NCBI GenBank assembly: GCA_944349925.1
Contig: CALVNT010000004.1
Coordinates: forward strand, 1 to 50,214
Length of the DNA: 50,214 nt
Reading direction: 5' to 3'
Source of the DNA: an uncultured Clostridia bacterium
GTDB taxonomy: Bacteria; Bacillota; Clostridia; Christensenellales; UBA1242
Shown piece by piece: positions 1 through 7,158 of this stretch (positions are counted from its first letter, which is position 1; each line of letters begins with the position of its first letter). The notes beneath the pieces were generated by a model. The model was not told the origin of the DNA. It made no database searches and saw only the letters and a program-made list of their open reading frames with translations. Both the position numbers and the translations under genes were made by a program.

Positions 1-513
1 CAAAGAACAGCCCAGCCTAGAAAGAGAATTAGTGCACAACGAATCAATTATAATAACAAGTTTTATACCAAGCGATTTTACTAATGACTCAACTATATCA
101 AAAGTTTTTATGTTTGTTTGAAGATAAACATTTGGGCATATTTTACAAACATTGGAAAGATTATCTATCGCAATTTTATTGCAAACTTCATTTCCTAATC
201 TATCAGCCCAAATTTCAGGATTGCCCAGCCCGACAATTAAAGTTTTAAGATTTTTCAATTTCTTTTCTTTTAACAAATATCTGAACCGTTTTAAAAGCAA
301 ATTTGAAACATAATCAAAACACTCTTTATCTAAATAATTTAAAACAGGCGCATTTATTATGTAATAATCCCCTATATCAAAACCAAGATCTTTAGCTTGT
401 TTTTTATTTTTGACATGCAAAGATAAAAGGTCGATATTATATTTTTTCGCCTTTTTTTTGCTGTAACCAAGCTTTAAAAAATCATATGAACATTCATCAA
501 TAAGGTCAATCAT
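1..513 (-). CDS. gpr: Spore protease GPR homologue (partial, runs off the window start)
   Basis: The first 171 codons are visible. GPR is the aspartate-dependent endoprotease (MEROPS A25) that degrades small acid-soluble spore proteins at germination. The family core is readable: TLIVGLGNPEIWADRLGN (about residues 100-117) aligns with the GPR 'LIVGLGNWNVTPDALGP' segment, and LVIIIDSLC (about 152-160) with 'FVIAIDALA'. The two acidic residues conserved in GPR, Asp in WADRLG and Asp in IIIDSL, are both kept. The N-terminus is roughly 30 residues shorter than Bacillus GPR, so the propeptide appears reduced. Position beside divergent rpsT matches the conserved Bacillota order. The ATG is the first in frame; no Shine-Dalgarno is visible. 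Assignment is from family knowledge; activity is inferred. Confidence 0.8.
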   Translation of the reverse strand, partial: MIDLIDECSYDFLKLGYSKKKAKKYNIDLLSLHVKNKKQAKDLGFDIGDYYIINAPVLNYLDKECFDYVSNLLLKRFRYLLKEKKLKNLKTLIVGLGNPEIWADRLGNEVCNKIAIDNLSNVCKICPNVYLQTNIKTFDIVESLVKSLGIKLVIIIDSLCTNSLSRLGCSL

Positions 514-551
514 AAAAATATTTTGTTAGAAATTTAAAAAAATATTTATTT

Positions 552-584
552 TTGCTTGATTTTCAAAAAAGTTTATGATATATT
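552..584 (+). promoter_or_regulatory. Probable rpsT promoter
   Basis: Two overlapping sigma-A-like readings lie in the divergent gpr-rpsT gap: TTGATT (556-561) with 17 bases to TATATT (579-584), and TTGCTT (552-557) with 16 bases to TATGAT (574-579). Either puts the start of transcription about 20-30 bases before the rpsT ATG. The sequence cannot decide between them. Confidence 0.5.
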
Positions 585-611
585 TATATAGAAATTTTAA
601 AGGAGAAAATC

Positions 612-878
612 ATGCCAAACATTAAATCAGCTGAAAAAAGAGTAAAAATAATTGAAAAGAAAACACTTGAAAATAAATCTGTAAAAACAAAAATTTCAAC
701 ATATGCAAAGAAATTTAAACTTGCGGTTGAAAACAAAGATATCGCTGTTGCTGAAGTGGCTTTTAAAGATGTTGTATCTTTACTTGATAAGGCCGCTAGT
801 GATAATGTTATCCATAAAAACTGCGCTGATAGAAAAAAAGCTCATTATGCAAAAATGCTTGAAGATCTTAAAAAATAA
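612..878 (+). CDS. rpsT: Small ribosomal subunit protein bS20
   Basis: S20 is a small basic helical protein that binds 16S rRNA early in 30S assembly. The 88-residue length is typical, as are the opening PNIKSAEKRVKI and the central K-rich helices. The C-terminal stretch NVIHKNCADRKKAHYAK matches the family's 'IHKNKAARKKSRLAK' helix. A strong ribosome binding site (AAAGGAG) lies 6 bases before the ATG. The gene is monocistronic: its own promoter sits in the gap shared with gpr and a terminator follows directly. Confidence 0.96.
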   Translation: MPNIKSAEKRVKIIEKKTLENKSVKTKISTYAKKFKLAVENKDIAVAEVAFKDVVSLLDKAASDNVIHKNCADRKKAHYAKMLEDLKK

Positions 879-919
879 AAAACTGGCAAATTGCGACTGG
901 CAAATTGTCAGTTTTTTTA
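879..919 (+). terminator. Intrinsic terminator of rpsT
   Basis: The inverted repeat AACTGGCAAATTG / CAAATTGTCAGTT (881-893 and 901-913) has one mismatch, one G-U pair and a 7-base loop. A run of seven T follows on the plus strand. Confidence 0.85.
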
Positions 920-946
920 TTCACTTGTTTTTTCAACAAATAATAT

Positions 947-989
947 AAAAAAAGCAGTTTGAAACTAAATCGTTCTAACTGCTTTTTTT
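947..989 (-). terminator. Intrinsic terminator of the downstream minus-strand gene (probably bidirectional)
   Basis: The stem AAAAAAAGCAGTT / AACTGCTTTTTTT (about 947-959 and 977-989) begins immediately after the stop codon of the acidic minus-strand gene. It has T-runs on both strands, so it can also back up rpsT termination. Confidence 0.8.
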
Positions 990-990
990 A

Positions 991-1347
991 TTATTCTATT
1001 TCGTCTTCATCTTCTTCATCTTCAAACAATTCTTTTTGCCTTGATTCGTATCGTGAAAGTTCTCTAAGATTTTCAACATTCGCAAAATCAGCAGCTTTAT
1101 CAAAAAGTTTTTCCCTTTTTCTTAACTGTATAATTTCTTCATCGTTCAATTTTGTTGGCCTGATTTCTACGAATTCTTTGTGATCAAAAACATTAAATCC
1201 TTTTTTCAAATATTTTGCCGCGCTTTGAGCTTCCTCTTTGCTCGCTAAATATCCTAAATTTTTCTCTTCAAATCTCTCTTTCCCATATCTTTTTTGTCTC
1301 GTTGTTTTAACTATTACATAATAGTCGTAAAATTCTTGTTTTTCCAT
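991..1347 (-). CDS. Hypothetical protein, 118 aa, acidic C-terminus
   Basis: I do not recognise a family. The protein is soluble, with no signal peptide or membrane segment. It opens with an aromatic-rich strand (EFYDYYVIVKTTR), has a basic middle (KRYGKERFEEKNLGYLASKEEA) and ends in an Asp/Glu-only tail (FEDEEDEDEIE). The first 60 residues, with a YYVIVKT strand and a 'YLASKEEAQSAAKYLKKG' helix, look like a small alpha/beta fold of a type that could bind nucleic acid; that is a guess. A good ribosome binding site (AGAGGAG, 5 bases before the ATG) supports translation. It stands alone between rpsT and glmM, with its own terminator. Confidence 0.7.
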   Translation of the reverse strand: MEKQEFYDYYVIVKTTRQKRYGKERFEEKNLGYLASKEEAQSAAKYLKKGFNVFDHKEFVEIRPTKLNDEEIIQLRKREKLFDKAADFANVENLRELSRYESRQKELFEDEEDEDEIE

Positions 1348-1525
1348 ATTTTTCTCCTCTTTGGTATGTTTTTATAATAAAATAAAATGCATATTTTGTC
1401 AATACCGTATTTAAAATTTTTTTAAATTTATTTTCTCAAAACATTTTTCTTTTGCATAAAAAATATTATGCTTTTTAACATTTTTCATATTTTTCAAAAA
1501 TGTAATTTAAAAAAAAGGAGATTTC

Positions 1526-2830
1526 ATGGGAATATATTTTGGAACTGACGGAATACGGGGTATTTACGGTGAGGAACTTTCACCATCTTTAGCGTACAAG
1601 ACAGGCAACAGTTTATCTCGCTTTTGTAAAAACAAAAAAGTTTTAATAGGAAAAGATAGTCGCTCTACAGGAGATATTTTAACCCTATCTTTGTCTTCTG
1701 GACTTTTAAACAACGGAGTTGATGTAATTGATGTTGGGTTATGCCCCACACCATGTATAGCATACCTTACGAAAAAACTAGGTTTTGACTTTGGGGTTAT
1801 GATAAGTGCGTCTCACAATCCACCAGAATATAATGGAATTAAAATATTTGACAAAGATGGATATAAAATAAATGAAGAATTTGAAAATCAAATAGAAAGA
1901 AAAATTATGTTTGAGTTATCAACTGATTATAAAAACATAGGAAAATATAAATATAGTCCTAGGTTGATTAACAAATATATTGAAAGCATTGTAGATATTT
2001 CTTCTTCTCTTGAAAACTTAAAAATTGTTGTAGATTGTGCAAATGGCGCTTCTACTAAAGTCGCAAAAAAAGTTTTTAAAAATTTAAACTCGAATTGTTT
2101 TTATAGTGGAATGCAAAAAAACGGATTAAAAATAAATGAAAAATGTGGAGCATTGCATATAGAAAATTTAAAAAAATTGGTAAAAAAGCATAATGCCGAT
2201 ATAGGTTTTGCCTTTGACGGCGATGCTGATCGAATTATGGTATGCGACGAAAATGGGAAGACTGTCGACGGAGATGAAATTTTATATTTACTTTCAAAAT
2301 ATTTGCCTGAAAAATGCCCAAATTTGGTTGGCACAACTTTAACCAATAAAGCTCTTGAAGACGCACTTGCAAAAAATCATATAAAACTTATTCGTGCAGA
2401 TGTTGGCGATAAATATGTTATTGAAATTATGAAAAACAAAAATATTTTGCTTGGTGGTGAGCCTTCAGGACATATCATAGTAAAATCGCACTCAACAACA
2501 GGCGACGGCGTTTTGACGGCGGTAATGCTTGCTAATATATTAAATAAATCTGAGAAAAAATTATCAAAACTTATTGACTACACGCCATACCCTCAAGAAA
2601 ATAAAAATGTAGCTGTGGTTGATAAATTTAGGATATTAAACTCTTCAAAATTAACAAAAGAGATATTAAAATTGCAACAAAAATTTAAAGATGAAGGCAG
2701 AGTTTTAGTTCGTGCTAGTGGAACAGAACAAAAAATACGAATTATGTGTGAGCATAAAGATAAAGAAATTGCAAAAAATTCAGCCATTAAACTTGAAAAA
2801 ATTGTTGAAGAAATAAATAATCAAATGTAA
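1526..2830 (+). CDS. glmM: Phosphoglucosamine mutase
   Basis: GlmM interconverts glucosamine-6-phosphate and glucosamine-1-phosphate on the route to UDP-GlcNAc, feeding peptidoglycan synthesis (murG is elsewhere in this window). All four alpha-D-phosphohexomutase signatures are present: the phosphoserine loop ISASHNPPEYNGIKIF with catalytic Ser96, the metal-binding DGDADR (231-236), the sugar-binding GEPSGH (311-316), and the phosphate-binding RASGTE (396-401). At 434 aa it is slightly shorter than the usual 445-450. The ribosome binding site AAAGGAG lies 6 bases before the ATG. It is monocistronic; the next gene is convergent, with a shared terminator. Confidence 0.95.
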   Translation: MGIYFGTDGIRGIYGEELSPSLAYKTGNSLSRFCKNKKVLIGKDSRSTGDILTLSLSSGLLNNGVDVIDVGLCPTPCIAYLTKKLGFDFGVMISASHNPPEYNGIKIFDKDGYKINEEFENQIERKIMFELSTDYKNIGKYKYSPRLINKYIESIVDISSSLENLKIVVDCANGASTKVAKKVFKNLNSNCFYSGMQKNGLKINEKCGALHIENLKKLVKKHNADIGFAFDGDADRIMVCDENGKTVDGDEILYLLSKYLPEKCPNLVGTTLTNKALEDALAKNHIKLIRADVGDKYVIEIMKNKNILLGGEPSGHIIVKSHSTTGDGVLTAVMLANILNKSEKKLSKLIDYTPYPQENKNVAVVDKFRILNSSKLTKEILKLQQKFKDEGRVLVRASGTEQKIRIMCEHKDKEIAKNSAIKLEKIVEEINNQM

Positions 2831-2875
2831 ACAGGTTTTTAACAACATTTAAATTAAGTACAAGTTTTTTATAAA

Positions 2876-2918
2876 AAAAAGTACCAAATTTCCCTTTTAG
2901 TGGGATATTTGGTACTTC
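2876..2918. terminator. Bidirectional terminator between glmM and hpf
   Basis: The near-perfect stem AGTACCAAATTTCCC / GGGATATTTGGTACT (about 2879-2893 and 2902-2916) has an A-run before it and T-rich DNA after it, so it can stop transcripts from both convergent genes. Confidence 0.85.
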
Positions 2919-2932
2919 TTTATATATTGATT

Positions 2933-3463
2933 TTAGTATTTTAAATCAATTAAACCAAATTTGCCATCTCTTCTTCTGTAGATTATATTTACTCTTCCAC
3001 TTTCAGCATTTAAAAATGCAAAGAAATCATGTCCAAGTCTTTCTATAGCAAATCTAGCATCATCTATGAGCATAGGATCAAGGTCAAATGTTTTTGTTTT
3101 ATAAATAGCAGGAAGTTCTTCTGGAGTTTCTTCCAAAAATTCAAAAGGAAACTCAATAACATTTTTGCCCTTTTTCTTATCCTTTTTCTTTTCGTTGTAT
3201 CTTACAATTTGTTTTTCAAGTTTTGGAAGAGCATAGTCAATATTATTATACATATTGTCACTTGCTACTTCACATCTAAAAAGCAAACCTTTGCTTGAAA
3301 TTGTTATTTCAAGTTTATCTTGTTTTGCAACTTTTATAAAAACAACCTTTGCCGTTGCTTCATCATCAAAATATTTATCAAGTTTTGCAAGTTTGTCTTC
3401 GATAACAGTTTTCATTCTTTTTGCAGCTTTATAACCGCCTCTTTCTAAAATTTCAATTTTCAT
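2933..3463 (-). CDS. hpf: Ribosome hibernation promoting factor, long form
   Basis: Long HPF dimerises 70S ribosomes into inactive 100S particles in stationary phase or stress. The 176-residue length and two-domain layout are typical. The N-terminal domain (about 1-100) binds the 30S tRNA and mRNA sites. A charged linker (KKKDKKKGK) leads to the C-terminal dimerisation domain (about 120-176), which ends with YRRRDGKFGLIDLKY, close to the family's 'VYRRKDGNYGLIEP'. The ribosome binding site GGAGGAA is well placed. It follows clpC by 59 bases on the same strand and also has its own promoter (3480-3508), so it may be transcribed with clpC or alone. Confidence 0.93.
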   Translation of the reverse strand: MKIEILERGGYKAAKRMKTVIEDKLAKLDKYFDDEATAKVVFIKVAKQDKLEITISSKGLLFRCEVASDNMYNNIDYALPKLEKQIVRYNEKKKDKKKGKNVIEFPFEFLEETPEELPAIYKTKTFDLDPMLIDDARFAIERLGHDFFAFLNAESGRVNIIYRRRDGKFGLIDLKY

Positions 3464-3479
3464 AATTCCTCCTACACTT

Positions 3480-3508
3480 ATATTAGCAAATTATAAGTTT
3501 TTTTCCAA
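3480..3508 (-). promoter_or_regulatory. Probable internal promoter for hpf
   Basis: On the minus strand TTGGAA, 17 bases, then TAATAT. The start would fall about 10 bases before the hpf ATG, just upstream of its ribosome binding site. Confidence 0.45.
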
Positions 3509-3522
3509 ACAATTTATGCAAA

Positions 3523-5973
3523 TTATTCATTTTCAAAAGATAAAGCATTATCTTTTACATCAATAATAATTTCGCCTTCATTTTTAAGTTTGCCCATTAA
3601 AATCATTTCTGCTATATTATCCTCAATTTCTTGTTGTATAAATCGTTTTAATGGTCTTGCTCCATACTCAGTATTTGAACCTTTGTCAACCACATAATCG
3701 AGTGCGTCTTCGGTTATTTTAAGAGATAAATTTTTTTCTTTGAGACGCTTATTTATGTTTGATATTAAAATTTTTGCAATTTTAACAAGGTCGTCATGAG
3801 TTAATGGTTGGAAGATACAAATTACATCAATACGATTGATAAACTCTGGTTTAAATTTGTGTTTTAAAGCATCCATATAAATTTTGTTTGTATCAATGTC
3901 TTCCTTATCTTCAGAACCAAAACCTAAACTTCTGCGATGCTCTCGAACTTCATTAGCACCAAGGTTGCTGGTCATAATTATAATTGTATTTTTAAATGAT
4001 ACAGTTCTTCCCTGCCCATCTGTCAATCTTCCATCATCAAGAATTTGTAAAAGCGCATTAAATATATCTGGATGTGCTTTTTCTATTTCATCAAAAAGTA
4101 CAACAGAATATGGATGACGCCTTACTTGTTCAGTCAGTTGTCCTCCTTCTTCAAAACCAACATATCCTGGAGGCGAGCCGATAAGTTTTGACACTGAATG
4201 AGATTCCATATATTCACTCATATCTATTCTGACGATATTGTTTTCATCATCAAACATGGCCTCAGCAATAGCTTTGCAAAGTTCTGTTTTTCCAACACCT
4301 GTTTGTCCCATAAATAAGAATGACCCAATTGGGCGTTTTGAATCTTGAAGACCGACTCTTGCACGCCTGATTGCTTTGGCAACCGCGCTAACAGCTTCGT
4401 TTTGACCAACCACGCGCTTGTGTAAAATATCCTCTAAATGTAAAAGCCTATCTTTTTCACTTTCTGTTATTTTTGTGACAGGTATGCCAGTCCATTTAGC
4501 TACTACAGCTGCTATTTCGTTTGCACCTATAGATTTAGTACCAGATTTTTCACTAGAACCAAAAAACTTTTCATTTTTCTTTTTAAGGTCATTTTCAAGA
4601 TTGATAATTTCAGATTGCAATTTTGCCGCTTTTTCATAGTTTCTTTGCAAACTTGCTTCATCTCTACTTGCAGAAAGAGACTTGATTTTTTCTTCAATTT
4701 TTCTGATTTCTTGAGGTTTTACTGTATAATTAACCTTTGCTTTACTGCTTGCTTCATCTATAAGGTCGATGGCCTTATCAGGCAAACTTCTATCTGAAAT
4801 ATATCTGTCTGATAAAACAGCAGCAGCTTCAATAGCTTCATCAGTAATCGTTATCTTATGAAAAGCCTCGTAACTATCTTTAAGTCCTTTAAGAATTTGA
4901 ATAGTTTGTTCCACAGTTGGTGGGTTTACCATAATAGGTTGAAATCTACGCTCAAGAGCTTTATCTTTTTCAATAAATTTTCTATATTCATCAGTAGTCG
5001 TCGCACCTATAGTTTGCATTTCACCTCTAGCAAGATAAGGTTTCAACATATCAGCTGGAGATGTTTCACCTTTTTCACTTCCTGCTTGTGCTAAAGTATG
5101 AATTTCATCTATAAAAACAATAATGTTTTTACTAGAAATAATAGTTTCAATAGCATCTTTAAGTTTTTCTTCCATGCTTCCACGATATTTTGTTCCCGCC
5201 ATCAAACCGCCAATTTCTAGCGAATAGATGACCTTGTCTTTTAAAATTTCTGGCACATCACCTGAAACAATGGTTTGTGCAAGCCCTTCAACAACAGCAG
5301 TTTTACCTACCCCTGCTTCACCAATTAGAACAGGGTTGTTTTTTGTTTTTCGGCACAGAATTTCAACAACTCTTTGAATTTCTTCTTCCCTGCCAATAAC
5401 CGGGTCAAGCTTGTGTTCTTTTGCTTTTAAAGTAATATCTGTACCCATATCAAGCAGTTTTTCAGGAAGAGTACTTCCTGCTTGTTTGTTTGCTTTAGTT
5501 GTTTCTTTTTCTTCGTTAGAAGATGGAGAATTTGATTGCAATGCTCGTATAACCTTTCCTCTTAAAGCTTCAATGTCAATGTTAAAAGGTCCTTGCAAAA
5601 TTCTATAAGCAACAGAGCCACTGCTTGAAAGCAGAGCAAGTAAAAGATGTTCAGTGCCTAAAAATGAATGATTCATTTGCAGTGCGATTTCCTGTGCGAT
5701 ACGGAATAAATCTTTAGTTCGTGGCGTAAGTTCAACTTCATCACTAAAAAGGATATCCCCGTCTGAATTTTCTTCAAAAAAGTTGAACATAGCACTTTCA
5801 GTCACTCCTTCCTCAGCCAAAATTTCACTTGCAAGTGAATCTTCAACCGCAGTAAGACCATAGAGAATGTGCTCGCTTCCTATAAGATTTGAACCAAATC
5901 GCAAAGCTATTTTGCTTGCGTTTTTTATAACTTTTTCAATGTTGTCTGAAAATGAAGATGATTGATAATTCAT
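3523..5973 (-). CDS. clpC: ATP-dependent Clp protease ATP-binding subunit ClpC
   Basis: ClpC is the Hsp100 unfoldase that feeds substrates, including McsB-phosphorylated proteins, to ClpP. In order: two Clp_N repeats (about 1-145), AAA domain 1 with Walker A GEAGVGKT (218-225) and Walker B VFIDE (286-290), a middle domain with a UVR-like coiled coil (about 437-470), AAA domain 2 with Walker A GQTGVGKT (556-563) and [11 protein letters not shown], and the C-terminal D2-small domain. At 816 aa it has the usual ClpC length. Its ATG overlaps the mcsB stop by 4 bases (ATGA), so the two are translationally coupled. A ribosome binding site (AAAGGAGG) lies within the end of mcsB. I see no CtsR heptad repeats nearby. 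Confidence 0.96.
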   Translation of the reverse strand: MNYQSSSFSDNIEKVIKNASKIALRFGSNLIGSEHILYGLTAVEDSLASEILAEEGVTESAMFNFFEENSDGDILFSDEVELTPRTKDLFRIAQEIALQMNHSFLGTEHLLLALLSSSGSVAYRILQGPFNIDIEALRGKVIRALQSNSPSSNEEKETTKANKQAGSTLPEKLLDMGTDITLKAKEHKLDPVIGREEEIQRVVEILCRKTKNNPVLIGEAGVGKTAVVEGLAQTIVSGDVPEILKDKVIYSLEIGGLMAGTKYRGSMEEKLKDAIETIISSKNIIVFIDEIHTLAQAGSEKGETSPADMLKPYLARGEMQTIGATTTDEYRKFIEKDKALERRFQPIMVNPPTVEQTIQILKGLKDSYEAFHKITITDEAIEAAAVLSDRYISDRSLPDKAIDLIDEASSKAKVNYTVKPQEIRKIEEKIKSLSASRDEASLQRNYEKAAKLQSEIINLENDLKKKNEKFFGSSEKSGTKSIGANEIAAVVAKWTGIPVTKITESEKDRLLHLEDILHKRVVGQNEAVSAVAKAIRRARVGLQDSKRPIGSFLFMGQTGVGKTELCKAIAEAMFDDENNIVRIDMSEYMESHSVSKLIGSPPGYVGFEEGGQLTEQVRRHPYSVVLFDEIEKAHPDIFNALLQILDDGRLTDGQGRTVSFKNTIIIMTSNLGANEVREHRRSLGFGSEDKEDIDTNKIYMDALKHKFKPEFINRIDVICIFQPLTHDDLVKIAKILISNINKRLKEKNLSLKITEDALDYVVDKGSNTEYGARPLKRFIQQEIEDNIAEMILMGKLKNEGEIIIDVKDNALSFENE

Positions 5974-6983
5974 TTTTCCCTCCTTTGAACGAGATGTTTT
6001 ATCTCTTTAGATATATACTCACTCCTAATTATGTTTTCCTTTTCAATTTGAAAAAAATCAAAAATTTCTTGCAAATTTGCTTTAGTGCCCTCATAGAAAA
6101 GTTTCATAAATTTTTCATCATCTAAAATTTGTAAAAAGCCTAGCGCATCACCAAACTTTATTAAGGCTAAAAGAGAAATCATTTCGTCTTCTTCAAGATA
6201 ATAACAGTTAGTTAAAATTCCATATGCGCGCATTATTTTGTCTTTAACAGTTTCATACTTTTCAGTTAAAATTTCTTCTCTGGAAGATTTTTCTTCACTT
6301 ATAACATCATAAATGAATTGACTAACTTTATCAATTATTTCATCTTCGCTATACCCAAGCGAACCTTGATTTGATATTTGATAAAGGCTGCCTTTAGCGT
6401 TGCTACCTTCTCCATAAATACCACGAATAGTAAGTTGATTTTCTTTCGCCGATTTAAAAAGTTGTTCTATCTTGTTTTGCATTTCAAGTGCTGGCAAAAA
6501 CAGCATGACAGATGCACGCATACCAGTTCCCAAATTCGATGGCGAAGCTGTAATAAACCCCAACTCTTTGTCAAAAGCAATAGGCAATGAAGACAAAATT
6601 TCGTCATCGATTTTTGTAAGTCTTCTATAAGGTTTATATAAATTAAATCCATTTTCAATACACTGCTCACGAATATGGTCTTCTTCATTTACCATAACAA
6701 TAACTTTTCCATCTTCGCTAATAGCTAAACTTGATATGTCTTTATTCTCTATGAGTTCTTTGCTTATAAGATGTCTTTCAAACATGGCATTACACTCATT
6801 AAGGGAACAATTTGAAAGTTTTATAAGCGAGAAATAATCAAATTTTTCCAAAGTTTTTGTAACGGCGTTTGTAATATAACTTGCATCTATTTCACTGTCA
6901 AGTTTGGTATAGAACTTTAAACCATCGACATTTCGTGCAAGTCTAATACGAGAAGAGATGGCAATTTTATCAAATTCTTCCAT
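5970..6983 (-). CDS. mcsB: Protein arginine kinase McsB
   Basis: McsB phosphorylates arginines, tagging proteins for ClpCP. The phosphagen-kinase fold is clear: the ATP-site opening ISSRIRLARN (about 9-18), NEEDHIREQ with the catalytic acidic loop (about 118-126), LGTGMRASVMLFLPALEM, and IRGIYGEGSNAKGSLYQISN, a typical McsB nucleotide-binding segment. The length is 337 aa (Bacillus McsB about 363). I chose the ATG at 6983 over the GTG at 6992 because an AGGTGG ribosome binding site sits at the right distance from the ATG. The start lies inside the 3' end of the mini-mcsA gene (14 bases overlap) and the stop overlaps clpC. Confidence 0.94.
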   Translation of the reverse strand: MEEFDKIAISSRIRLARNVDGLKFYTKLDSEIDASYITNAVTKTLEKFDYFSLIKLSNCSLNECNAMFERHLISKELIENKDISSLAISEDGKVIVMVNEEDHIREQCIENGFNLYKPYRRLTKIDDEILSSLPIAFDKELGFITASPSNLGTGMRASVMLFLPALEMQNKIEQLFKSAKENQLTIRGIYGEGSNAKGSLYQISNQGSLGYSEDEIIDKVSQFIYDVISEEKSSREEILTEKYETVKDKIMRAYGILTNCYYLEEDEMISLLALIKFGDALGFLQILDDEKFMKLFYEGTKANLQEIFDFFQIEKENIIRSEYISKEIKHLVQRREK

Positions 6984-7143
6984 TGTCACCACCTAAAGTT
7001 TTGCCCCTGTGCTTTTTGTCACCATAAAGTTTATGAACTAAATCTTTAAGCTCATCAATTTCTTGATAACATCGAGCACAACCTACAAAACCTGTTTGCT
7101 TTATTTCGTTTATACTTGTATTACAATATGGACATTTGTTCAA
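6970..7143 (-). CDS. mcsA: Miniature McsA: single zinc-finger activator-like protein, 57 aa
   Basis: Reading from a TTG codon preceded by AGGTGA gives 57 residues starting MNKCPYCNTSINEIKQTGFV, then GCARCYQEIDELKDLVHKLY and GDKKHRGKTLGG. This matches the second McsA treble-clef repeat (CPxCG, GxxGCxxCY, then LxxxIxxxHG and HxGK). The four cysteines C4, C7, C22 and C25 could bind one zinc. Bacillus McsA has two such fingers plus a UVR motif, about 185 aa in all; the first finger and UVR are absent here. McsA activates McsB and modulates CtsR, so position directly before and overlapping mcsB supports the call. It starts 15 bases after the tex stop. The TTG start is inferred from the ribosome binding site. 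Confidence 0.82.
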   Translation of the reverse strand: MNKCPYCNTSINEIKQTGFVGCARCYQEIDELKDLVHKLYGDKKHRGKTLGGDNGRI

Positions 7144-7158
7144 TTTTTCACCTACAAA

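Noticed and set aside
514..551. Leaderless start for gpr
   Set aside because: Only a weak CAAAAT precedes the ATG by six bases and there is no -35; evidence insufficient.
959..1183. Serine-rich plus-strand frame near 1 kb
   Set aside because: It is the antisense shadow of the acidic tail of the minus-strand gene (GAA/GAT codons read as TTC/ATC and serine codons), with no ribosome binding site.
3464..3522. Possible CtsR operator between clpC and hpf
   Set aside because: No tandem GGTCAAA heptads; the sequence is explained by an ordinary hpf promoter.
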